A DNA stretch of 64,000 bases. Source: Eonycteris spelaea. Its lineage: Eukaryota > Chordata > Mammalia > Chiroptera > Pteropodidae. The DNA lies in assembly GCA_003508835.1 (NCBI GenBank), contig PUFA01000528.1, positions 124,001-188,000 on the forward strand, given 5' to 3'. Numbering within the stretch: the first letter of the stretch is position 1; the number at the start of each line of letters is the position of its first letter. Shown here in pieces: positions 47,601 to 62,069 of the stretch. Position numbers and translations under genes: made by a program. Below the pieces are notes generated by a model. It had not been told where the DNA came from, did not search any database, and saw nothing but the letters and a program-made list of their open reading frames with translations.

Positions 47601-50600
47601 TATCAGACTGTTAGTTACTACATTTGAATTAATATACTTAAACACAAAATCTCCTACCCTGTATTCCTTGGTTAGAATACTGATTATAAGCTATATCAAA
47701 ATAAGAACCATTTATTAATTTGTACATAAAATATTGCCTAACTTTGCAATTCAGATAGCTGTCTTTTTAAGAACACAACATCTGAGTATGTGTTCCTGCT
47801 AAGAAACATAAAACATGTGGCAATTTGTATTCTTTATAAAGTTAAAATATACTATAACTGTAATTTTAAAAAGTAAAACTACAAGTAGCCATCCATCACA
47901 TGAATTAAAAATATGATTATGTTCAAAATAGAAATGTAAATATAATCCTACATATCAATATAGAGAAAGCATGGCACGATTTCTCAATTACTGGACTAAA
48001 GAAGAGATAAACAGAAGCTTTTTAAAGCTATGTTGACTTTTTCTCTGTTTGATCCAGTTCCTAAAACAATGCCAGTAATATATTAGTTGAACAATGTATA
48101 TATGTTAAATATATGAATGAGCATTATGGTTAAAATAATAGATCATAGCATGATTTTAGAACTAATTAAATTTATATATAAACAGAGTTTAGTATATCTG
48201 TTTCCACAGAAGTTCAGAACCCTGAAAGAATATTATACGCTGCCCACATTCTCTTTGACTGTCCTCTCTATCTCGCCTTAGATTAACCACCTAGAATAAG
48301 ACAGAATGTCAGAGATGATTCTGTGTATTACATAGTGATATATGCTTTTTCTAAAATGGGAATTAAGTGTGCTTTTAAATGTCAGGACTGGTCTTGATGT
48401 TTTTGCTAGATTAAGAAAAATAAACCTAAATTCCAATTTATTATCAACAAAGTAATTATGCCGACTTGATGGCAATAATAGCCAGAGTGCAAACAACCCC
48501 CTGCTCCATGACATCTGAGAGATTAATGTAATTATGGCATGTATAGATATTACTATTTAAAGATTCAATTAAGTCAATGGGAAATACTCTTAATGTTCAA
48601 AGGATTGAAGGACCTGTACTTTCTGGATGTCAACACTGTCAGATACCTACTATTGATTTGTATGTTTTTCATCAGCACTGGCCCAAAATCTTCTCTCTTC
48701 GTTAATGATAATTAAGTAGGTGAGAAAAAAAATGATATCAAAACAAAAAAATAAATTAAAAAAAAGGAAAAATAAAGGCACACTTAAATTAACCTAGCAG
48801 TGACAGCAAAGTAACAATTAATGCTATCTCTGCTTTATGTGGACCACAATTTGGGCTCTGTGCTTTGTAGAAAACAACATAAAGAAATGGCAGTAGCATC
48901 TTTTGCTGACTCTCAGTTAGTCTGATTATTCCTCTATGAAACAGCAATATTTAATCTGCTTTCCCCGTTAACTCTTAACTGTCCTGAAAACAAAGCACAA
49001 CCACATAATTTTGCCAATTTGTTCAACATGAAGGGAAATACATATCTAATGTGTCTCCATAGCATTGACTTCCTCAATCTTTCTCTGACAATAATCTCTT
49101 GAAATTTATTTGGATTAAATTTTCTTCTGCCTCATATGTTTGTTAGTGTTAAAAATTAGAGATATATAAAGAAACATGGAGATTATTTAAACTATAACCT
49201 GCTGACTTTATCCACTTCTGTAGCTAATGACATAATCTAAATGGCTTTTCTTGATTAAGTCTTTTTCTTACTAATACCACATAGATCTTTTTAGAGAATA
49301 TGCAAATACTGTACTTCTTTCTTGCCCCAAGACATCAATTTTTTTCTGTAATAGAAGGTTGGTACCCTTTCATGGCATCAAACACCAGCTGACCCTTGTG
49401 ATATCCCTCAAGCAGTCTTTACTACTTATGCATGTTCTTTTATTTTCCCATTGTCCCTTATAAATTTTTGGCATTGGCAATTCAAATGCGACCTCTGAAA
49501 TCCTAATAGCCTCTACTATATTTTATAATAATAAATATTACTTTGGCTTCTGGATATATAGGTTATAAAGTTCTTTAAGCCAATATGGCAAAAGTTAATG
49601 ACAATCACAAATTATATTTTCGTTGGTATATCTTGAAGAAATCTACTATCTCTTCAAAAATATCCTCTCTTCGCCCCCATTCTTATTCTCCTTTTCATGC
49701 ATGTGTAGCATGAAAATCCTCTTACCTGGTATTGCAGGAGCAATTCTGTGTGAAGGGTACTACTCAGTACCAATTTCACTTTGAAAATATCATAAGACTA
49801 TGTCTTTAGTTGCTGTGCAACTAATTCTTAACATTGACAGTATGCCAACAGGGAAGTCACTCTATATGTACAAGAAAGTGACTCACTCTATCTCTAGCTA
49901 AACACCTGGAGGGATGCCTACCAGCAAGCAATGGAAAAGAGACAAATCATGCTTAGTAATTCCTAAGTTTAATTTTCCTCCCTTATTTATGTTCTTTCCT
50001 ACCATTTTCCCCACTAATAATGATTGGGGAGGGAATCTTGAAATACATAATAAATAAAGTTTCTTAAAAAAAAATTATGATGCCCCTTGAGGGAGGGAAA
50101 CCATTATTCACTTATGGATACATCCTTCTAAATTCTTTACAAAATGTCTCTACAGTCATATTTCTACTTTAAATTCTGCTATCACCAGTCCTATGTTTAC
50201 TTTAAAAGTGTTAAAAGATAGGCTTTTAAAGTGCTGGGGAAGATAAATATTTCACACCTCAAAGCATAAGTCTTAAGTAAAGCAATTTATTGACACTGGT
50301 TTTCAGTAAATACAAATGCTAAGAGTCCACTAATTGAAATAGAATAAGCACAAGCAAAATGAGGTCAAGCAATTAACTAAGAATAACGTGAATCGAATTG
50401 ACTTGTGGACCAAAATCTTCACTTGAGTTTAGCCATGGTTACTTTTTAACCCAGTTACTAACAAAGTATGATTTCAAAATAATGCATCTCTTGCAATTTT
50501 ATGAACCACAGAGTTTGAAATTTTTTATATTCCAGAGCTAGGGTGGAAAAACACTGCTAGCTCTATCATTTCTACCAAATAGCTTCTCCTCTCATTATCA

Positions 50601-51430
50601 TCCACTTGCCATTTCTACACTACACTTCCATTAATATACCTAATTTGGATGGCTTATTCGCCAACATAAAATTTATTCATAGAATAAAATGATTAAAGTG
50701 ACAAGAAAAACGGTGCTTTATCTTCTACCGCTTTGAATTCAAAGCAATTAAGAGCTGGGAAAGTTTACCATTTCACATGGCCTTTACACAGAATGTTAAA
50801 CCAAGTTCTGGTTTAAATATCGTGTGGTATGCTCATGTCTATATGAGATAGCTGCTATTTAAGACTGTCCTCTGCTGAACTATGAAAACATCAGGAATAT
50901 TTTGGATGGCACATAACTTAATTCTAAAAACTCATTTGCCATTGTAAATAACATCCTTCAAATTGGCCCTGCATGATTGAAATAGATAGCCACAATCAGA
51001 GGAAGCATGGTAGGAAATAAATTCTACCAAACTACTTTAAAACTTATTTCACATTAGCAAATAATATCTTCCCTCTGCCAGTCCTTAGGAAATATATAAT
51101 ACACCATATATTAATGCAAACATTTCCCAGCTTAAACTTAATTAGCCAAATATCTTTTAAAATAGTTTAATCTAAACATGTATTTATATAGATCAATGTA
51201 TATAAATTTATTTTAAAACATAATTCTGTGAAGAATGGCAATAAACAAGCAATTTCTCATAATACATGCATTCTAGTAAACTATGGCAAACACCAACATT
51301 TTGAGTGTTCTTCAGCATTCTGTATAAACTAAACAATGCAAATTTATTTCCATGCATCCAGCTTTATGTAATTGAAAATTTTGAGAATTTACTTTAAAAA
51401 ATTGCCTGTTGGTAAAAGTCCAACATGTTA
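47601..51430. other. Unassigned AT-rich intergenic DNA
   Basis: About 3.8 kb with no repeat family or gene that I can recognise. Frames such as 48278-48514 are short and featureless. Confidence 0.5.
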
Positions 51431-51616
51431 GAGTACTACTATATATCTCCAAGAATATTACGATATATGTTCAAGGATATTTATTGCAGCATTGTCTTTT
51501 TAGCAAAAATCTGGATACTACCTAAATGGCTGTCAATAGATGAAATCAATATTGGTTGATCAATTCATTAAAATACTAGGCAGCCATTAAGAAGTAGTAG
51601 ATAGATGCGTTGCGTG

Positions 51617-51651
<35 letters not shown>

Positions 51652-51940
51652 ATGTAGACTATTCTACAAGACATTTTTAATTGAAAAAAAACAAGGCTCA
51701 TATACCTTTAAGCAGCATTTTTTCATTTGTTGTATTTTGAAAATACTTATACACATAAGTAAATGCTTATAACATAGTGGGGGATGAAGGGCAGAAAAAG
51801 TTTTAACAGCAGTTCTCTGTAGTAAGAGATCATTGTGAGTAGTGAAAGAGAGGTACTGAGGGAGACACTGACTTTCCATTTCATGCCTCATACTGATGTT
51901 TAAATGTTTACCATGTATATGCTTCACTTTTATTTAATAT
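51431..51940 (+). mobile_element. Ancient L1ME-type 3' fragment, sense
   Basis: ORF2-end blocks: 'GGATATTTATTGCAGCATTG', 'CTACCTAAATGGCTGTCAAT', 'ACTAGGCAGCCATTAAGAAG'. They are followed by a 3' UTR-like 'AAAAAAAACAAGGCTCATAT' part with decayed downstream blocks. A TG microsatellite interrupts it. Confidence 0.7.
51616..51648. repeat. (TG)n microsatellite
   Basis: About 16 TG units within the L1ME relic, preceded by GCGTTGCGTGT. Confidence 0.97.
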
Positions 51941-52384
51941 ATCTGGTATTATATTGATACTGACATGTGACTAATTTATTTTCATTATTCTAAACCCAAA
52001 ATAATGTACTTTGTAACAGAAAGTGAAATAGAGCCACTAAAAAGAAGAAATACAACTAAAGTTCTGTCTATAAAAAATAAAACAAATAGGTTAACTCATT
52101 AATTTAGTTAAACAACAATTATCTTCTAAAAAGAACCAAAAAGACCCACTTATTTACCAGAGTAGGCTGATTTGAGAATACAAAGTGGTCATGAAGCTTC
52201 CTCTAACTAAGTAAACTAAACCTAAGGCCTTTATTGTTCAGGTCAAAGACAAGTGAATCTCAAAGGGTTCAGAGACTTTGTGAAATACTCAATAACATTG
52301 CATCTATGTGTTCATTCTGAGGGTTTTATATCTAAATTGATAGAAAAAGTATCCTTCATTAATATTAACATATACTAAATTGTT

Positions 52385-52560
52385 TAGGATATTTCAGATA
52401 TGATACTGTTTTGCATTTCTTATGTCATTTCATCCTCAAAAATACCAATTGAAATAGGTATTATCGTTATACACCTTTAAATAAAGAGGAAAATTGATGG
52501 ATGATGAGTATTGTGAATTCCTCAAAGTCACAACCAAACACCAATTGATCTGGCATGAAA
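52385..52560 (-). mobile_element. MIR SINE fragment, antisense, diverged
   Basis: Reversed MIR order: 'TGTCATTTCATCCTCAAAAA', 'GAAATAGGTATTATCGTTAT', 'TTAAATAAAGAGGAAAATTG', 'CCTCAAAGTCACAACC'. Strongly diverged. Confidence 0.65.
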
Positions 52561-55500
52561 AATAATTTCTATCCCTTAAAATTTTTTTAATTTGATATTA
52601 GCTTAGACAAATGGCAGAGGCCAGAGCTGGTTTGTGTATATGTAGTTAAGTCTATTGTCAATATAATACCTGTCTACCTCTAACCATCCACCAGATGAAG
52701 TAGAATTTTAAGTGATTAAGTTTTGAAAACCAAACTGTTAGCCCAGTCACACAGTTTTACTTAAACTCTGCTAGAAGAGTTTCTGAAGTATGTAAGCAGG
52801 ATGGCAGTACATTGTAATCTAGTGTAGCTCTAGAATTTATTTTTCCCTTAAAAAACAAAAAAAAAAAACAACTTTCTTTTTACAAAAGAATAAGGTCCCT
52901 ATATCTATTATCTCTATACATACAACTTTAAGATAAATAACAAAAGGTGGTATATTTTTTCTACATTTTAAAGCTTGAAGGTACAGAAAGTCTAAGTCTC
53001 ATAAAGATTTTGTTTATTAGCAAAGAGAATATATACATAATTGAAATTTTCATTCTATATATCTATGTGATTCAGCTAAAGATGACTTTTCTATATAATT
53101 TGAACATAAATGAGGGTAGGTTGAAAAACATTCATACATTCATTTATTTCAGAAGATGGTGTAAAATGTAAGTATTTTAAAATCTGTTTCTATCTTCTTT
53201 CATAACTTTTGATTCCTATGAGGGTAGAAACATAGTTCTGTTAGATTTTTTATTTGAGTATTTCTGAGAGTAGATTGGGTCAATTAAAAATGTACAGATA
53301 TCACACGGCATTTGTATTTTTTTTATCAAAATGAATTTTGCTTTAACATTAAACAATAAAACTTTAGTGAAGTCTTAGTTAAATTCTGCCAGAATCTCCA
53401 CAATGTGCAAAATTAATTTCAATTTAATCTTAAAGATAAGCTAGTGATTCAGGTCTAATGAATTATTCAGTCTTATTTACCATTTTTGAAAATTATTATT
53501 AAACCTGGGAAAATTAAATTCTGCAAAAGAAAGGTAAAAAATGTGAGTCACTTTTTTTTTGTTGTTAGATTTTACCTAGGAGACAAAGCTTTGCTTATCA
53601 TCCAGTTTTCTATTTTTCTGATTGCAATCTCATTTCACTTGCCCTTGATAGACATGTTTGCAGTGACCTCTAGCTTGTTAAATATTCCACAGAAAGTTTA
53701 TGGACTTTCCCATAACCTTGATTAAAAGCCTGTTGGGAAACTAAATGCTGAAACAAGAACTTTATTTGAAAGCAACTTGAGTGCTCCATGCTGATTTCTG
53801 TTCCACTAATAGTAGTTATAATCAGCAGTCACTGGCATAAGATGAGGCCAGAGGTAAAATATGGAAAAGCAACCTTTCTCTTCTTATGAGTTACTGTGGT
53901 AGCAAACTAAATGAGGTGTTTAAAAATTGATTTAGCAATCAGAAAAGATTTATTTTTAAACCCATGGGAAGAATGTATGAAGTGACTTACAAATTTACAT
54001 TCTATAAAATGAGTAGTAAGTAATATCTGATACATATCTTTGTACACATATATAAACAGATATTTGGGTACTCAAATACACAAAACTCATAATGCTTCGA
54101 ACCAAAATAAATAGGGAATTTGTAAATTTTAAAGTTGAAGATCTAGGTGGAAATTAATAATTCAGACTGATCTGAGTTCATATAAAACCCAGGGGAATTT
54201 CTAAGATATGAAGAAGCTTCATTATCTTAGGATAAACAGTAATCCTCTACTTAAATGACTAAGTCATCTTATCTTAAATTGGATAAAAGTGGACTTACTG
54301 TACTTTATTAGTGATTTATGGTTTATCATTTCTTCAATGTCTAATTTCATCCTGGAAGCTCTCCATTATCAGTAACTCAAAAGGCACTGTAGTAAGAGTT
54401 CCTGGATTTAAATGCACTATTCACCTTTAATGAGAATTTATGAAAATCTGCTATATTTAGTTTTTAACCGGCTTTGTTTTGTTATTATTTGTATAAAATA
54501 AGTTACTAAAATCATTCAACATCACTAGATCTCTGCCTTCAACAAATGTTTAGATTGAAAAGGTAATCTAGAAGCTCAGAAAGAAAAGAGTTCTCATATA
54601 ACATTTAAAAAATAGAAGTCGATACCATAGCTTGATCTTCTTAAGGTATATTTAACTATAATGTTTCTTACATCTATTTATCTTTTCTTTTAAAATAAAT
54701 TTTATATCTAAGGTATCTATTTCTTACATTATTTATAAATGATCTATGTCAGGTCAGGTTTTTAATGTAAAAACTGCCACTAATTTATGATTGAATTGTA
54801 AAATAAGCAGAAGAAAACTTTTGAAGATGATGGGATTTAAGGAATTATTAGTATTTTTTAAAAGTCTTATGAAATATTACCCAGTGGTCATTCCTATAAG
54901 TAATGTTGACATCAGAAATATGCCATAACCTCAGAGAAAATGTGACTTTGTTGTTTAATATTGAGTGATCAGGAAAAATGACAATCTAGCTATCACTCTA
55001 CAGTGCAAATAAAAAAAATAGAAGATATTTTATCAAGCTAAATTTTCTTCACGAACTTTAAAAACCTAGTATTGTATGAAGGTCTCCATCATTTCTGTAG
55101 ATAACTTTAAAGTGCCTTGGGGTTTAAACATGTTGAGTAGTCTAACTTAGATTAAAGTCCCAAGACCTTTAAGTACATAACTTAAAAACAATCCATTAAA
55201 TCAATGTAATAACAATGGGAGTTCCTTCTGTATTAGTTTTTGTATGGTAGGCATTAGGGTATCAAAAATTGTGTCTGAAACTCTATCAAGATAGACTTCA
55301 CCATATCATCATCATTAGTGGCCTTAAAGCAAAATATGAATTCTTGAAGTATACTGTATTACATGCTGTGTTATATTTCTTAGAAACTGCATTTTAATGG
55401 TTTAAGATATTCGAAGTGATATGGCTTCAGGGATGCATCAGATATGTAATGTAAGTCTTTATATGGATCATTCCAGAAATAACACAAAATATACATTATT

Positions 55501-58468
55501 GAAATATATATACATGTGTGTATTTGTGTTGTATAAATAGAGTACCTAATTGCTCCCAAAGAGGTACTATGTTTACATAAGGGTACTCATTACCTTCTCT
55601 TACCTGTACTATGTCTTCTAACAAAAATACAATCATTAAACATTATTACTAGGCTTATGTTGAATGAAGCAAGTTTTTTTCAAAGTATATTAAAAAAGCA
55701 AAGCATAATTAACTTGGTGTTTACCTGCATACATCCTCACTTCCCATCACCAATGAAATATAATAAAATAATCATCTCTATTCACCAACTCACAGATTGA
55801 AGGTTAGACTTATCATTAATTCATAAAAAACATAAGCCCTCAGTAGGTTTACAGGAGAAAAGTATATATTTTTTTATCCCAACAATTAGCTAGACAATAT
55901 TTTCTTCAAATGATTAAAAAATCTCTAAATTATAATATATATGTGCCTGCATATACATTGGGAAAATGCATGACATTATAAATACATATAAAAGATAAAA
56001 TGCAATAGAATCAGTTAAAATATATATTGTTAATTGTTCGCCTTGTATTTGCCTGAGAGCAATTGTGAAATTCGTGTTACTAAGCAAAGATGTAAAAAAA
56101 AAGTGGTAAAAAATAAAATACCCCCATAAAAGGCTTTAGACATTTCTGATAAACTAGTGGACAATAGTGGAATGGCCTCCTACATGAGCCAATTCCATAT
56201 GACAGATAATAGATGTAGACTAGGTATATAACATTTCATCAACAACACCTCCCTCCATTCTTAAAGCAGTAATAAAAACAACATCACATATATTTTTAAA
56301 TAAATTAAATAGTACATGAAAAATTATACTTTTTGGAAATTTTAAGTTACCCTTTAAAATGTTAAAATAAAACTAAATAAATATGCCTCAAGTAATAATA
56401 ATTCTTCTTAGGTAATACTTTTTACTTCAAGTACCCTATGTTTATCAAATTCCTAGGAAAATTTTCTGCTGTCTCTACAAACTTATGCGTGATTGATTCA
56501 GGACTTAGGATTCGCTGACACTGAATCAACTTGTATTGTAGAATACTTTAATGATCTTTCTGAAAAAATGTGTTTTACTGCTGCTCGTAATCATTTAAGG
56601 TGTTTTCTTTATTGTGTCTAATATTTCTTAAAGTATTCTCATACTTATTTGTCTACCAAAATTTCCTTTAAAGTTTAAACTGAGTAAGATATTCTTCTAG
56701 GTATTTAGCTGGTGAATTTTTGAAGTAGTCTAAGGTTTCACCCTCATTTTGAAGTTATCATATTTTTAACACTGCACATCATTTTCTTAAAAAAAAATAC
56801 ATTCAATCCTTTGGGAAGAATAATAGGTATTAGTGATAGCTATTATAACAGAAAAAAACATAGAGGATTTTAAAATTGCTATTTAAGTCAAAATAATGTT
56901 ATGTATGGGAAAATTGAACCACAAAATTATAGAAGTATTCCAAGACTTTTCTTTTACAAATGTGTGACATAAGCCTAAAAAGAATAACTGACTTCTTCAA
57001 GGTCAAAATGTTGATTTACAGAAGCTAGATGTCTAGACGTTAGGTATAAGTTTCCTTTATACCTAAAAATGTGTTTTTTTCCCACTGCATATACAATATT
57101 AAGTACATACTTATCTATTAATTTGTTGAGAAAAGTATTATTTCCTTCAAAAACAGGAAAGAGTAACTTAAAGAGACAGTAAGGTTTAATTAATGCATCT
57201 AAGGGTGATTTATTTTTCCATACAAATGAATATTTCTTTTAAAAACCATTTAAATATTTGCTTAAAATATAGATTCAAGAAAGAGGAGAAAGAATACAGA
57301 TGACACATTATCATTTGATTTACAGTAATTTGTTAAAACTGTAAATCATTGCTTCAAGAACTTTGATGCATGCTTACATTATCTTCATTAGGCAATTGTT
57401 GTTATAAGTCAGCACAGGCTGAAGTCTGATAGGGTATTCAGAATTCTAGATGTATAGCAGTTTCTTTACTAACCTTAAAATAAAATACTTTTAAAATAAA
57501 TTCTGTTGATTAAAAACATATTTTTGTGCTCACACATGACTTTTTAGTTTAAAAAAAGGCATTTTTCTGTGGGGCTACTCGCAATAAATCACTTTAAAAT
57601 ATTCCAATAAATGCTTGGTCTCATGTGATACAACCATTGTACAGAGTATGAAAATACATATTTTACAATGAAATGCTCTTGTGATGAAGCAAAAAATGAG
57701 GCTTCCATGTCTATACAATAAGAATGATATTAAATATGATTTATGTCTCTGAAATTATTCTCAATCTACTCCTTCTAATATATCAGTCCACCCACTTACA
57801 AGAAAAGTATACAGTCTATAAATTTCAATATGAACATTTTGCTTTTGACTCTATGATTATTATTGCTGCTGCTGTTGTTAATATCCTAAACTATTCATGT
57901 CTGGGAAAAGTTCTGATGGTTAGTTAATTTGAGAATTCTAAAATAATTTGATAAAAAAAGTAATTACTATATTTTGAACTGTGTGAAATTTTAATTCAAA
58001 TAAGTGATAATGTTGAATAGAACTTGGCTACTTTGGATTCTAACTATGGGATAGAAAAGGCCATATACAATGAGAGATGAAAACACATCTGCCTGCAATT
58101 TCCCTAAACATCTATTTTCAGAAACTATGATGCATACTAAAAACACAGACTTCATTCATTTTATGACCATTAGACTCGAGGCATAGAGCCTCCTAAAACA
58201 TACTGGGAGGGGAAGAGTAAGAGGAAAGATTGGAAAGAAAATGAATGATGGCAATAAAACAAGATGCAAGAACAAATAATCAGTCAATAATTCTTCACTC
58301 TTTCAAACTAAACTAGGATATATTAGTAAGCAAAGAGATAAAGAAAGAAATAAAACTCACACATAATCAGCAGTTATCCAATTAAGGTTCCCATCATAGA
58401 ATACATCCATATTAAATTGCTAAGCAAATATGCTTTTTCAAAACTATTAAGACTTTAACAACAGGACA
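52561..58468. other. Unassigned AT-rich intergenic DNA
   Basis: Nearly 6 kb without a confident repeat, gene or RNA. The frames at 52947-53171, 53486-53725 and 57724-57927 are hydrophobic and AT-driven with no domain. A 'GACTTCTTCAAGGTCAAAAT' patch near 56992 could be an eroded MIR, but the rest of the element is not visible. Confidence 0.5.
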
Positions 58469-58494
58469 TTTCTCTCTCTCTCTCTCTCTCTCTT
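58469..58494. repeat. (TC)n microsatellite
   Basis: Thirteen TC units followed by a T-run. Confidence 0.97.
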
Positions 58495-59337
58495 TTTTTA
58501 TGACTCTATAGGCACACACAAAAAGCACATTCTTCTGGATACGTGAAAAAGTAGTCAAAAAAAAAAAAAGTCCAGCATTTCATATTCAATAGGAAACTTA
58601 TCTGTTTCTTAGCATTTACTTTCTGTGACTTTCTTCAACTTCTTTTATTCATCTTCCTCATTCTGATAACAGTTCACAGAAATCAAAACATCAACACTAG
58701 CAATGATCCAAAAACATTCTTAATCAGTTTGTAATGGGAAGCATAATGACTTAATGTGTATATAAGATGAATGCTGACAGGATTACTTGACTATGCAGTT
58801 AGTACTCTACTTTGCTAATGCCCTATCTACCCTGTTGTTCTGATTGGTTTCTTAGAAATGGAGAGCCTGTAAGTATCTGCATACCTAGAATAAAAATAGC
58901 GTTTATCCTCACATAGATGACATAGTGACATTAAAATGGAACGCATTGTTTTTTCAAATAAGAATTGTCAAAAAAAAATAAGATGTGTTGTGCACTTGCG
59001 TGTGTGTGTGTACCTGTGCTTGTATCAAGAGACAGTAAGGAAAATTTTTTGTTGTTGTTGAAGAATTAAATGAGTACACACTAACACTTCCAAACTATCT
59101 GGAATGCTTTTCCACATTTCAGTATAAGACTTATCCCAAAGTGTCTATAATATAACCTCTAGTCCGGTAAACTTTGATATATTTTAAAATATAACATAAT
59201 GTCCTCAGACTTTATCACAGATCATCATGAGTTATTTTAATGTCTTATTCATCATAGTCAAGCATTGCTCTGGTATCCTTCATCTCTGTTTTGGTCAGCT
59301 TCTCAACGCATTGGTCAGGACATTGCCACTCACAGGA
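58495..59337. other. Unassigned AT-rich intergenic DNA
   Basis: Nothing recognisable apart from a short GT run near 58999-59012. Confidence 0.5.
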
Positions 59338-59480
59338 TGGTTCCCAAACTAGCAGCACAGACATCACTTGGGAGCTTGTTAGAAATGCAGAATCTCGGGT
59401 TCTCACACCAGACTACTGCATCTGCATTTAAATAAGATCTCCAGGAGGTGTGTGTGCACATGAAACTTTGAAAAGTACTC
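59338..59480. mobile_element. MER5A-type hAT-Charlie element
   Basis: Non-autonomous DNA transposon relic: 'ATGGTTCCCAAACTAGCAGC', 'CATCACTTGGGAGCTTGTTA', 'GAAATGCAGAATCTCGGGTT', 'ATAAGATCTCCAGGAGGTGT', ending 'CTTTGAAAAGTACTCTG'. The two ends are the decayed inverted 'CAGTGGTTCTCAAA'-type termini. Nearly full length. Confidence 0.85.
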
Positions 59481-59554
59481 TGTGAGAATATGCATTATCC
59501 CAAGAAAAAATAGTACAAAATGCTGTAAGCACATGCATATACTCAGATACATGT

Positions 59555-59745
59555 ACATAAACTCATTTAATACAACAATGCTATGAAGCAGCTGTTATTA
59601 TTGTTCCTTTTTAAAGATGATGACAACTGAGGCACAGGGAACTTAAATGTCTTATCAAATGTCATATCACTAGTAAGTGGCAAAACTGAGAGTATACCAA
59701 GGCAGTCTGGTCCCATCCCATTAGAATGGTTCTCTTCATAACTAA
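59555..59745 (-). mobile_element. MIR SINE, antisense
   Basis: Reversed MIR blocks: 'AAACTCATTTAATACAACAA', 'GCTATGAAGCAGCTGTTATT', 'GACAACTGAGGCACAGGGAA', 'CATATCACTAGTAAGTGGCA', 'AGGCAGTCTGGTCCCATCCC'. Among the best-preserved MIRs in the window. Confidence 0.9.
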
Positions 59746-59962
59746 TCGTTTAACCATACATATTGCAACAGCACCTGTAAGATTAAAAGTGGAAATGGAA
59801 GAGGACAAAACATATCTACACCTCCTACATCTTAATGTGTTTTTTTAAATCTTATGAGAATTAAAATTTTCCAATTACAGAGTAAAGTCTACACAGGAGT
59901 GGGCAAAGAAAATCAATGTTATAAATTCAAGGTCTCTTAAAGGTCTTAGCTTGAATTTGCTA

Positions 59963-59992
59963 CTATATATATATATATATATTTTTTTTTTC
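59963..59992. repeat. (TA)n then T-run
   Basis: Ten TA units followed by about ten T residues. Confidence 0.95.
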
Positions 59993-60187
59993 ATTTTGAA
60001 AAACCAGTATTGCTGAAAGAGCTCAGAAAACTCAGTTTAAAATATGCGATTAATTTCACCTATTCAGTGGTTGTCACTCTCTGCCTTGAAAGCAGCCTGC
60101 TTTTATCTTATATTGAGTGATAATGTATAATGTACAGACAGATTCACTTCAGATTATTGGGCATTATGGGATCTCTGTAGGTGAAAG

Positions 60188-60245
60188 TTTTTTTGTTTTG
60201 TTTTGTTTTGTTTTGTTTTGTTTTGTTTTGTTTTGTTTTGTTTTT
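60188..60245. repeat. (TTTTG)n pentanucleotide microsatellite
   Basis: About eleven uninterrupted TTTTG units, starting from a T-rich run, in otherwise unassigned sequence. Confidence 0.97.
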
Positions 60246-62069
60246 ACTTAGCCACATTTCATATCCTTTGAAACCCTGAGAGGATGTTCCAAAGATTTAC
60301 ATGGGTATTGAATTGGGTTCAGTGTGTTTAAGATCTTTCCCCATGATGTTTGAATTTTAGATATTATATTTTAGAAGATAAGCTGTTCTGTAATGGCTAG
60401 TTCTTTCAGAATGGAAGACTTAATAGTTCAATATGAAAGCACTTTTAATTGTAATTTCAATATTTGGACTTAATTCTGGTTGAATCCTGAAACTCCAACT
60501 TTCTACTTGAATAAAACAGATATTTGCACAATGTTTACAATATATCTTGTTCTTCTGTCTAATTCAATTCAGATTCAACCCTGGGAGAGGGGATAAAACA
60601 TTAAAATCTATTAGTATTTCAATGTTTACAATAGTTCTAAACTAGTAAAACTAGCTTTCATAGAAAATTATCTCTGGAAAAAAAACAAACAACAACAGCT
60701 GAACAAAAAACATGATGATCTAACAACCATGGAGGCCTTTGGAGCATTCATATTTCAAAAATATCTCTGATGAGTTCTGCATCCTTCTAACTAGAGTCGT
60801 AATTAAGCACAAAGTCCCTGAATTCCTTGTTAATGTTTAATTTAATCGTAAATAATGTGATTATTTGCTACATTCTTTAAAAGGACTTAACATGGATATA
60901 CTTCTGTAAAATTTGTTCCTCCTTCAAATCCAAGCTAAGGAGCATTTATACACTATGGGAACACATATTTTGCAAACAGATGGGCAAGGTACAGTTAAAT
61001 AGAACTATCAATTAGGAAAGAATTGTGCAGTTCAGTTCTGCATTAATTACATGCATAGATCTAAATGAAAACAATATGTCCCCAACCCTGGAAAATGAGA
61101 CCATTAAAACTAAAACTATAGTGTGTCAGTGAGCCTTGCAATAGACCACCAATGAGACAAAGAATAGGAGTAGAATCTTCTAAAAGTCAATTAAAAATCA
61201 TTTCTACATGCCTTAATAATTTTGTACTATAAAAATAATGCTACTTTTGTGATGAAAAATCATTTTGCTCCAAATATTTTTTTAAATTTCAGCTTGACTT
61301 TCTCAATCCAGAGAATGAGCTGCCACATTATTAACTTAGTATAAATAAAAGCTAAAAGATTTCCAAATTAATTTAAGACAAACTTCTTCACATAATTTAA
61401 AAATTTGAGCAGAGTGTGCCTCCTTTTTAGCTCCTAAAGTTATCCTGCTTTTCTCTCCAATTCTAATTATTGTCCATAAAAGACTATTGTAATGTTTACT
61501 CTAAATATTTTTACTATATGGCATATTAACAGTAGAGTTGAGTCTGTTAAAATCACTTCTGTTAATTGTAACTTCATCATTCTACTAGAAAGCTGAAGTG
61601 GGATAGAATGACAGGAATTTCAGAATAGAGAAGGTGTAGAGTTTTTAGCAGATTGGATGAAGGATATATTTACATATTCATTCTGTACTTGAGATTCTTT
61701 ATATGTGCTTTTCACCATATTCATAGGAAATTTGACTTCTACAATTCCTTTTAATCCTAATTGCTCTGTAAGTTGCACAAACACAAATTAATTAACTAAT
61801 TAATTATCTATGTTGAATAGCAATAATAAAAATTAGCTAACATTCCCTACATATGACCATTAACATTCAGGAGGTTTGCAATTTTTCCTATAAAACTTTA
61901 ACTGGTTAGCATTAATAGTAATTTTAGAAATCAGTACTTTATATTGCTCAAATTGCCTTTTCGGTTATAAAAGATGCTAACTGGAAACCTGTTTTTTATT
62001 ATTATTATAGGATTTAATCACATATATTAAAACATTTTTCCATGTGGATATATTAAAACTATATTCCAA
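60246..62069. other. Unassigned AT-rich intergenic DNA
   Basis: I see no repeat family, gene or RNA in this stretch. Confidence 0.5.

Noticed and set aside
56880..57030. Possible eroded antisense MIR.
   Set aside because: Only one weak block is recognisable, and neighbouring blocks are missing.
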